Source: CAKZSB01 sp964646405
GTDB taxonomy: Bacteria; Pseudomonadota; Gammaproteobacteria; Granulosicoccales; Granulosicoccaceae
Direction of reading: 5' to 3'
Assembly: GCA_964646405.1 (NCBI GenBank)
Contig: CAZYDV010000305.1
Location: forward strand, 1-7,591
Length of the DNA: 7,591 nt
Below, piece after piece: positions 1 through 5,259 of the stretch. Under the pieces are notes generated by a model that ran no database searches, was not told the DNA's origin, and worked only from the letters and a program-made list of their open reading frames with translations. The translations under genes were made by a program, and so were the position numbers. How positions within the stretch are numbered: position 1 is the first letter of the stretch; each line of letters opens with the position of its first letter.

Positions 1-2
1 TA

Positions 3-86
3 GTGGCGAACCGGCAGACCCGCTCCCACCGGGTTTGGCTCGTTGCAACGAGCCAAACCCGGTGGGAGACGAACGTCGTCCAGCGA
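3..86. repeat. REP/BIME-like composite of two inverted hairpin units
   Basis: Two units begin with the same heptamer, GGTGGGA, and point outward from a shared palindrome. The minus-strand unit runs from 30 down to 3. Its head is followed by a short stem-loop (CGG/CCG, 12-14 with 20-22), and GTGG/CCAC closes the outside (3-6 with 26-29). The plus-strand unit runs from 61 to 86. Its head runs into a perfect GACGA-ACG-TCGTC hairpin (68-80) and ends in GTCCAGCGA. A GTGGGAG head followed by a GC-rich hairpin is the general form of REP sequences in Pseudomonas and related gammaproteobacteria; that resemblance is from memory. The element lies just past the 3' end of the MAPEG gene, a usual REP position, and may serve as its transcript end. 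It could instead be part of a larger element continuing off the left edge. Confidence 0.55.
23..68. repeat. 46-bp perfect palindrome (23-bp arms, no spacer)
   Basis: Bases 23-45 are the exact reverse complement of 46-68, centred on TTGCAA, with CTCCCACC at one end and GGTGGGAG at the other. The symmetry breaks at 22/69. An outer pair, GCAGAC (14-19) and GTCTGC (91-96), could extend the structure, and a run of six T follows at 101-106 on the plus strand. Transcribed from either strand it would fold into a very stable hairpin. For the minus-strand MAPEG gene, which stops at 111, it lies about 43 nt past the stop codon. There is no U-tract on that strand, so it is not a textbook intrinsic terminator, though it could stabilise or end the mRNA. 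Confidence 0.85.
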
Positions 87-110
87 CCCCGTCTGCAGTG
101 TTTTTTACCG

Positions 111-512
111 CTACATCAATGCCAGCAACGTTTTGATTGCCAGTATCATCGTGGCAAAAAATCCGATCGCGAAAAACAGTGTGCGAATCGACTGCAGGTT
201 GAGGATATACATTAACCAGTGTCCGGCACGCGCGATAAGGAACACCAGGGCAATCCAGTTCACCCAGGCGGCTGCCACGCCAATGATCATTGCAAGCACC
301 AGCGTGAGCGTGAAAAGCCCCAGGTTTTCGACCGTATTCTGATGTGACCGCTCCATCCGAAACGGCAGTGAGTCGTGCCCGCCATCCAGCGCGATACCGG
401 CGACGCCGTTGCCGGGGCCAAACTTGAACGCCGAACTGATAAACAATTGTATGGCGGCCAGTAGCGTCGCGCAGCTAAGCGCGGTTCCGTAGGTCTCGAG
501 TAGTGTGTTCAT
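111..512 (-). CDS. MAPEG-family integral membrane protein
   Basis: This 133-residue protein is mostly hydrophobic, with about four predicted membrane helices (roughly residues 10-30, 63-83, 84-104 and 112-132). The family signature is plain: FRMERSHQNTVEN at 51-63 matches the FRxxRxxxNxxE core of MAPEG proteins, and RAGHWLMYIL at 95-104 matches the second conserved helix. The length is typical for bacterial members. Eukaryotic MAPEG enzymes are glutathione transferases, peroxidases or leukotriene synthases; most bacterial members have no proven substrate, so only membrane location and family can be claimed. The ATG at 512 is preceded by AGGG with a 7-nt spacer. The gene lies 111 bp downstream of the VOC gene on the same strand, with a hairpin between, so co-transcription is uncertain. 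It ends just before the palindromic repeat. Confidence 0.88.
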   Translation of the reverse strand: MNTLLETYGTALSCATLLAAIQLFISSAFKFGPGNGVAGIALDGGHDSLPFRMERSHQNTVENLGLFTLTLVLAMIIGVAAAWVNWIALVFLIARAGHWLMYILNLQSIRTLFFAIGFFATMILAIKTLLALM

Positions 513-573
513 CAGTTGACCCTGTCGAGTTGCTGTGTTGGATACCGAAGCATTCCTTTGCGGGTTCTTTGAT

Positions 574-601
574 CGCGCCCCGCGGTTACCGGCGGGACGC
601 G
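574..601 (-). terminator. GC-rich hairpin after the VOC gene, possible terminator
   Basis: Bases 574-583 pair with 592-601 in nine of ten positions (mismatch 578/597) around an 8-nt loop. The hairpin begins about 22 bp past the stop codon of the minus-strand VOC gene. No T-run follows on either strand, so it is at best a weak or factor-assisted terminator, or an mRNA-stabilising structure separating the VOC transcript from the MAPEG gene. Confidence 0.35.
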
Positions 602-623
602 CTTAACACTCGCAGGCGATGTG

Positions 624-1367
624 TCAGGACGGTGTGATCAGTCCGATGGTGGCGCCGGTCGAATCGGCGGCGATACCCATCCGGCCCACGCCCGGCACAT
701 CGAATGCGGCGCTCAGTACGTTGCCACCGTTGGCGATGACGCGCTCGAGCGCAGCATCGATGTCGGCCACGTTGAACCACGTCAGCCACATCGACGGGGC
801 ATCCAGGTGCTGACTTGCCATGACACCGCCACGAGCCTGGTCGCCCATCTTGAACACGGTGTAGGCGCCGTCGGGCATTTGCATGTCTTCTGTGTCGTAG
901 CCGAAGGTTTTAACCAGCCAGGCCACATCATCGGGGGCGCGGTGGCTGTGCAAGTCATTCCAGTGCACACCTCCGACGCCACCCGGATCGTGCTCGGCGT
1001 GCTCGTCTGCTTCGTGGAACAGTGTGAGCGGTGCACCACCCGGGCTTGCAATAGTGCACATTCGGCCTGGCGTGATATCCAAAGCCGGTGAGAGTTGCAC
1101 ACCGCCGTTGGCCACCGCCTTCGCCGCCGCGGCATCGACATCATCGACGCGCATGAAGCAGCTCCAGTGGCTGGCAGTGGCGTCAGAGTTTGTGGCTGCG
1201 AGGTGCCCCAATTGGGTGCCGCCGGCCGCAAAAAATGTCGCCTCGTCATCGCCCATTGGCCATGTCTCGACTGTCCAGCCCAGTACGTTTGTATAGAAAC
1301 TCCGCGCCTTGCCGGTATCGCTCGAGTTGCAACCGTGCCAGCAAAATCGATTGGTTTCAAAAGCCAT
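624..1367 (-). CDS. Two-domain VOC (glyoxalase/bleomycin-resistance-like) protein
   Basis: The 247 residues form two tandem VOC modules, about 1-120 and 130-247. Each opens with the same strand-helix pattern: FCWHGCNSSDTGKARSFYTN then LGW in the first, VHWNDLHSHRAPDDVAWLV then FGY in the second. Each closes with an A-x(n)-ANGG segment and a final strand (MCTIASPGGAPLTLF and MGIAADSTGATIGLI). This arrangement is known from CFP30B-type proteins annotated as glyoxalase/dioxygenase-like; substrates are mostly unknown, and a glyoxalase I activity should not be assumed. A full set of metal-binding His/Glu is not evident. No signal peptide is seen, so it is probably cytoplasmic. The ATG at 1367 has a strong AGGAG Shine-Dalgarno with an 8-nt spacer, which fixes the start. 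It is divergent from the diguanylate cyclase gene. Confidence 0.88.
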   Translation of the reverse strand: MAFETNRFCWHGCNSSDTGKARSFYTNVLGWTVETWPMGDDEATFFAAGGTQLGHLAATNSDATASHWSCFMRVDDVDAAAAKAVANGGVQLSPALDITPGRMCTIASPGGAPLTLFHEADEHAEHDPGGVGGVHWNDLHSHRAPDDVAWLVKTFGYDTEDMQMPDGAYTVFKMGDQARGGVMASQHLDAPSMWLTWFNVADIDAALERVIANGGNVLSAAFDVPGVGRMGIAADSTGATIGLITPS

Positions 1368-1375
1368 GTTCTCGT

Positions 1376-1380
1376 CTCCT
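1376..1380 (-). promoter_or_regulatory. Shine-Dalgarno of the VOC gene
   Basis: Read on the minus strand, AGGAG stands 8 nt before the ATG at 1367. It is one of the clearest ribosome binding sites in the window and supports this start over the longer overlapping reading frames on the same strand. Confidence 0.6.
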
Positions 1381-1500
1381 GTGAATGGATGATGACTGCA
1401 CCTGCATAGAAACGACGATCGAGCACACGGGAATGGGACACTTGGGTACAGAAAGTTTTTTCGGTGTCGCTACGATAGTTAGCCCGAACCGCATCGCGGC

Positions 1501-1514
1501 GCCGACCCGTCGGC
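1501..1514. promoter_or_regulatory. Dyad GCCGAC-CC-GTCGGC in the divergent spacer
   Basis: A perfect 6-bp inverted repeat with a 2-bp spacer sits almost midway between the two divergent starts (1367 and 1635). The 267-bp spacer (1368-1634) holds no gene. The placement suits an operator, but a GC-rich dyad this short can arise by chance. A TTGACA hexamer on the plus strand at 1533-1538 lies nearby without a well-spaced -10 box, so no promoter is called. Confidence 0.25.
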
Positions 1515-1634
1515 TGCAAGGTGCACAGACTGTTGACAGATCGCCCGGATTTGGACGGCAGTTTGTAAAGCCGGAATTGCGAAGATGGATCAGCCGGAAA
1601 TCGGCTGTGGCGGCTGTCAACTCGCTCAAAGCCA

Positions 1635-3566
1635 ATGCGCATGCAGAATCGCTGTTCCATCGTGCCGCTGCTTCAACACCTGTCAGGGGCCGCGCTGGCC
1701 TTTGATCGCAGCGGTGAGCTCGTTTGCTCAAACCGCAGATCTCACCCGCTGTTGCGACACGCCACTTCACCAGCCCGTCGTTCAATTGCTGAGTTGTTTC
1801 AACACCAGGCGATAGCTGAGCAAGTGCGCCAACACCTGCAGCAAACTTTTCTGCGGGGCAATTGCAGTGGACAACCGCTGGTGGCGAACGGCAGTGCTGG
1901 AGACGGCGTTGTGGAGTTCACGTCTTTTCTGTTCGATAGTGAGACAGCGGTTTTCTCAATCGGCAACGCCGCGCGGGCGCGCCGGGCGCAACCGATGGAC
2001 GAACCGGATTCACTTGAAAGGCGCAATCGGTTGTTGCTGGCGTTGAATCAGGTAACGATGCAGATGATGGATCATCGTCCGGTTGCGGCGCTGATGCAGG
2101 ATATCGCCGATCTGACGCTCGAGCTGACCAACGCCAGCAGCTCGTTCTGCCACATCGTCAAGGGGGCTGGTAGCAACGCGACGCTGGAGCTTGTGGCAAT
2201 AGCCGGTAAGGAAATCGCAAAGCCCGGTCAGCGGTTGCAGAAGGGGCAGGGTTTAGCCGGCATGGCGTGGCAGCATGGCCGGAGCGAGCACGTTGAAGAC
2301 TATCAGGCCCTGCCGCAGCGCCTGCAGTCGATCGCCGGCATCACTCAGGCCTGTGCGCTGCCGATGAAAACGCGCAACACGGTGGTTGGTGTACTCGGAA
2401 TCATGTACGACGACTTTCGCGAGTCAATCGTCGACCAGCTCGATTTGCTGCAGCAGTTCGCCTCTCTTGCCGCCATTGCGATCGAAAATTCAGTCTTGAT
2501 GGAGCGCATCCGCAACGAGCTTGTTCGCAACCGAATCATGAATCAGCTTGGCAACGCGGCGTTTGAAACGACTGACTTTGATGAATTGCTACAGATTACA
2601 TCGCGTGCTGTGTTACATATCATCCGCGCCGGTGGTGTCGATGTCTGGCGAGTGACGGGCAATGGCAAACTCGAATCGCTGGGTGGCTGGCAAATAGCCG
2701 CGGGCGAGATGAGCCAGCGCCATGCTGCCGATATCGAGCGCGGTCGTCTCGAGGTGTCGCGGTGGCTCGCTGGCAACGGTACTTGCAAAGCGGTGCAGAA
2801 CACGGTTACCGATACCGCACTGCCTCAACTCATCGCAGATCCACTACGACACGGTAACTGCCATACGATCGCCTGTCGCAGTGATAAGGGCATCTGGGCG
2901 GTGCTGCAGGTACGGCTTCGCAAAGATAGCGCGTTCTCTGAGAATATACGCAATGTGCTGGAATCAGTTGCCACACAGTTTTCGATTGCCGCACAGCGTC
3001 AGAGGTTGCAGCGCGAAGTCAGCTATCTGGCCTATCACGATAGTCTGACGTCACTGCCCAATCGCATTCAATTCGATCTGTCGCTGCAGGCGGCTGTAGA
3101 TAAGGGGGCAGAGCATGGCATGCAGTTCGCCGTGATGTTCATTGATCTGGATGGTTTCAAGCAGGTCAACGATACATTGGGTCACGACATTGGTGACCGG
3201 CTGCTAAGCGAGGTGGCGCGGCGTCTGCGGCACGAGATGGCAGAGCAATCAACGCTTGCCCGAATTGGTGGTGACGAGTTTGCCGCCATCGTGTGGCTGC
3301 AGCGCGATGAACTTGAAATACCGGAATTAGCGGCGAGACTTCTCGTCGCCCTGGGCCGTCGATTTCGTTTTGATGTCCACACACCTCAGGTGGGTGCCAG
3401 CATCGGTGCCTCCATCTACCCGCAACATGGTCGCGAACCATCGCTGTTGCTGCGGCACGCCGATATGGCGATGTACCATGCCAAGCAGGGTGGCAAGAAT
3501 CGCTGCTGCCTGTTCGAAACGCCTTCAACCGTATCTGCCGCAGACGATTCGCACAAGGCTGCGTGA
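1635..3566 (+). CDS. Diguanylate cyclase with PAS-like, two GAF and GGDEF domains
   Basis: This 643-residue protein is predicted to make c-di-GMP from two GTP under sensory control. In order: a weak PAS-like region (about 10-115, with LLQHLSGAALAFDRSGELV), a GAF domain (about 140-287, with GQGLAGMAW and VVGVLGIMYDDF), a second, more divergent GAF-like domain (about 305-455), then GGDEF (about 465-630). Catalytic features are intact: DSLTSLPNR (469-477), FIDLDGFKQVNDTLGH (502-517), GGDEF (545-549) and HADMAMYHAKQGGKNR near the end. The product-inhibition I-site RxxD, expected at 536-539, reads AEQS, so feedback inhibition through this site is probably absent. There is no EAL domain and no membrane segment or signal peptide, so it is probably cytoplasmic. 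The frame is open back to a stop at 1566, but the first usual start codons are ATG 1635 and ATG 1641, neither with a clear Shine-Dalgarno. Confidence 0.93.
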   Translation: MRMQNRCSIVPLLQHLSGAALAFDRSGELVCSNRRSHPLLRHATSPARRSIAELFQHQAIAEQVRQHLQQTFLRGNCSGQPLVANGSAGDGVVEFTSFLFDSETAVFSIGNAARARRAQPMDEPDSLERRNRLLLALNQVTMQMMDHRPVAALMQDIADLTLELTNASSSFCHIVKGAGSNATLELVAIAGKEIAKPGQRLQKGQGLAGMAWQHGRSEHVEDYQALPQRLQSIAGITQACALPMKTRNTVVGVLGIMYDDFRESIVDQLDLLQQFASLAAIAIENSVLMERIRNELVRNRIMNQLGNAAFETTDFDELLQITSRAVLHIIRAGGVDVWRVTGNGKLESLGGWQIAAGEMSQRHAADIERGRLEVSRWLAGNGTCKAVQNTVTDTALPQLIADPLRHGNCHTIACRSDKGIWAVLQVRLRKDSAFSENIRNVLESVATQFSIAAQRQRLQREVSYLAYHDSLTSLPNRIQFDLSLQAAVDKGAEHGMQFAVMFIDLDGFKQVNDTLGHDIGDRLLSEVARRLRHEMAEQSTLARIGGDEFAAIVWLQRDELEIPELAARLLVALGRRFRFDVHTPQVGASIGASIYPQHGREPSLLLRHADMAMYHAKQGGKNRCCLFETPSTVSAADDSHKAA

Positions 3567-3581
3567 GTGCCAGGCGGATTG

Positions 3582-3597
3582 TCGGCTGTCGTGCCGA
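3582..3597 (+). terminator. Small hairpin after the diguanylate cyclase gene
   Basis: TCGGC (3582-3586) pairs with GCCGA (3593-3597) around a 6-nt loop, starting 15 bp past the stop codon. The stem is only 5 bp and no T-run follows, so termination here is only a possibility. Confidence 0.2.
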
Positions 3598-3619
3598 ACA
3601 CAGGACGGGCTGAACGGCA

Positions 3620-3625
3620 TATGAT
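3620..3625 (+). promoter_or_regulatory. Possible -10 box (TATGAT) ahead of the multicopper oxidase
   Basis: TATGAT matches five of six positions of the sigma-70 -10 consensus and lies in the spacer after the diguanylate cyclase gene. No good -35 box is present 16-18 bp upstream. If it is used, transcription would begin at about 3632. That would leave the in-frame ATG at 3634 almost without a leader and would fit translation from the TTG at 3712. Confidence 0.22.
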
Positions 3626-3701
3626 CTGGCTCGATGTCCCGATGCAGCCTGATCGCGGTGTTAAACTGGCGAGAACGATGGACTCTGCAATGGGCGAAAG
3701 C

Positions 3702-3707
3702 GGGAGG
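3702..3707 (+). promoter_or_regulatory. Shine-Dalgarno (GGGAGG) ahead of a TTG start
   Basis: GGGAGG stands 4 nt before the TTG at 3712. The in-frame ATG at 3634 has no comparable sequence. This site, and the position of the Tat motif right after the TTG, decide the start chosen for the multicopper oxidase. The spacing is shorter than the 5-9 nt optimum, so the call is moderate. Confidence 0.45.
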
Positions 3708-3711
3708 CAGG

Positions 3712-5112
3712 TTGAACAGGCGCAATTTCCTATTCTTGTGTAGTGCGGCGGGCGCGACCCTGCTGCCGTTGTCAAACGCCCAACGTGCTTTGGCCGGGGC
3801 GACCATCGACATCACCGCACAGCCGGGGGAACTTAATATTGTCGGGCCCGATTTTCCGGCGACTTCGGTCTGGACCTTCAACGGCAGCGTCCCCGGTCAG
3901 TTGATCCGGGTGCGGCATGGCGAGGTGGTCGATGCGACGGTACACAACGCGCTGACAGTGCCAACTTCGGTGCACTGGCACGGCATCCGACTGCCGAACG
4001 AGATGGATGGGGTGGCTGGCCTGACACAGGCGGCAATCCCGCCGGATTCGAGCTTCCATTATCGTTTTACTCCACCGGACGCGGGCACTTATTGGTATCA
4101 CTCGCATGTCATGGCCTACGAGCAGGTGGGCCGCGGCTTGTACGGGCCACTGATTATCGATGAGCCGGCGCCACCGCAGGTTGATCGCGATCTGATCTGG
4201 ATGATCGATGACTGGCGGCTGGCCGATGACGCATCGATCATCGATAACTTTGGCTCCGGACACGATCGCTCACACGCTGGCCGGATCGGTAATGTGCCAA
4301 CGGTCAATGGTCGCTTTCGCGATGTGGTGCCGGTGCAGCGCGGCGAGCGGATTCGCCTGCGCCTGATCAATGCATCGAATGCTCGCAATTTTGCCTTGTC
4401 GTTCGACAAACTATCGCCGAGGGTAATCGCTGTGGATGGTCAGCCAGTCACGCCGCAGGCGGCGGACGGGCCGATCATGATTGGGGCCGCCGGGCGTGTG
4501 GATCTGATCATCGATATGCAGGGTGCACCCGATTCGATTTCAGCCGTCACCGACAGTTTCTATCGCGAGCCGTTCGAGCTCGTCAAGTTTGCGTATCAGT
4601 CGTCCGTGTTGCGCGACGCACCACTCGAGCAAGACATAGCCTTGCCCGCCGCAACACTACCGATGCCCGATCTCAACCACGCCGCCCACACCGAGGTTGT
4701 CATCGGGGGTGGCGCCATGGGCGGATTGCGACGCGCGATGATGGATGATAAATGGATGGATCTGCGCGAGATCGCACGCCAGGGTTATGTGTGGGCGATG
4801 AATGATGTGATCGGCAACAAACTCGATATGGCACCTTTACTGGATCTGAAAAAAGGTGCTTCTGTCAGGCTCACACTGCGCAATGAAACCGCATTTCCGC
4901 ATCCGATGCACCTGCACGGTCATCACATGCAACTGTTATCCATCGATGATCAGGCACTGCCAGAGCCGAGATGGGTAGACAGTCCGCTATTAATGCCGCG
5001 GCAAAAAATGGAACTTGCCTTCGTCGCCGATAATCCGGGTAAGTGGCTTTTTCACTGCCATGTGCTGGAGCATCACTCGGCAGGGCTGGGGGCGTTGGTG
5101 GTAGTGACCTAG
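3712..5112 (+). CDS. Tat-exported multicopper oxidase (laccase/CueO-like)
   Basis: This 466-residue enzyme (from TTG 3712) should couple one-electron oxidation of Cu(I) or phenolic compounds to reduction of O2 to water in the periplasm. The N-terminus is a twin-arginine signal: NRRNFLF at 2-8, a hydrophobic stretch, then an ALAG cleavage-like site near 25-28. All four copper motifs are complete: HWHG (88-91), HSH (130-132), HPMHLH (397-402) and HCHVLEH (448-454). The Cys is C449, and the axial type 1 position is Leu459 instead of Met. SufI/FtsP homologues, which lack the ligands, are therefore excluded. A Met-containing segment (336-375) recalls the Met-rich region of CueO but is much sparser. 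The ATG at 3634 would add 26 residues without a Shine-Dalgarno. It follows the cyclase gene on the same strand and converges on the dehydrogenase gene. The substrate cannot be told from the sequence. Confidence 0.92.
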   Translation: MNRRNFLFLCSAAGATLLPLSNAQRALAGATIDITAQPGELNIVGPDFPATSVWTFNGSVPGQLIRVRHGEVVDATVHNALTVPTSVHWHGIRLPNEMDGVAGLTQAAIPPDSSFHYRFTPPDAGTYWYHSHVMAYEQVGRGLYGPLIIDEPAPPQVDRDLIWMIDDWRLADDASIIDNFGSGHDRSHAGRIGNVPTVNGRFRDVVPVQRGERIRLRLINASNARNFALSFDKLSPRVIAVDGQPVTPQAADGPIMIGAAGRVDLIIDMQGAPDSISAVTDSFYREPFELVKFAYQSSVLRDAPLEQDIALPAATLPMPDLNHAAHTEVVIGGGAMGGLRRAMMDDKWMDLREIARQGYVWAMNDVIGNKLDMAPLLDLKKGASVRLTLRNETAFPHPMHLHGHHMQLLSIDDQALPEPRWVDSPLLMPRQKMELAFVADNPGKWLFHCHVLEHHSAGLGALVVVT

Positions 5113-5142
5113 CCGCGAATTTGTTGCAGTATAACGAGACTG

Positions 5143-5168
5143 GGTGGGAATTGGACTCAGTCCAGCGA
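5143..5168 (+). repeat. REP-like unit, second copy of GGTGGGA-N10-GTCCAGCGA
   Basis: GGTGGGA (5143-5149), ten bases, then GTCCAGCGA (5160-5168) repeats the arrangement at 61-86 with identical spacing. The ten intervening bases differ (3 of 10 match), yet each copy carries its own hairpin, here TGGAC-TCA-GTCCA (5152-5164). It lies 31 bp past the stop codon of the multicopper oxidase gene. It may act as that gene's 3' structure; no T-run follows. Confidence 0.5.
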
Positions 5169-5236
5169 ACATGTCAGCGCGGTGTGTGTTTTCGTAGGCT
5201 TTTGAAACGCAGTCCCGCACGACAGGTTCCCGGATC

Positions 5237-5253
5237 GGAGATCAGGTCCCACC
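5237..5253 (-). repeat. REP-like unit on the minus strand
   Basis: Read on the minus strand from 5253, this begins with GGTGGGA and matches the minus-strand unit at 30-14 in 13 of 17 positions (shared C, G, TCT and C after the head). Together with the plus-strand unit at 5143 it brackets a 111-bp segment that fills most of the convergent spacer. It starts 7 bp past the stop codon of the dehydrogenase gene. The short length keeps confidence moderate. Confidence 0.4.
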
Positions 5254-5259
5254 ACGCAC

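Noticed and set aside
1533..1538. TTGACA hexamer as a -35 box for the cyclase gene
   Set aside because: The consensus match is exact, but no -10-like hexamer occurs 15-19 bp downstream; the nearest AT-rich hexamers are 23 bp or more away.
782..1660. A 292-residue minus-strand reading frame overlapping the VOC gene and running into the cyclase gene
   Set aside because: The composition is typical of an out-of-frame translation, with no domain pattern. The VOC frame has a strong Shine-Dalgarno and clear tandem VOC signatures in the same stretch.
1585..1815. Cys-rich 76-residue plus-strand frame (MDQPEIGCGGC...) starting upstream of the cyclase
   Set aside because: It overlaps the cyclase N-terminus in another frame and ends without a recognisable fold. 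The PAS-like pattern (LAFDRSGELV) lies in the main frame, so a frameshifted cyclase start is not needed.
3001..3566. A hybrid GGDEF-EAL protein
   Set aside because: The frame stops right after the GGDEF domain at 3566, and no EAL-type sequence follows in any frame.
5130..5135. TATAAC as a -10 box in the convergent spacer
   Set aside because: There is no -35 at proper distance, and any transcript would run antisense into the dehydrogenase gene.
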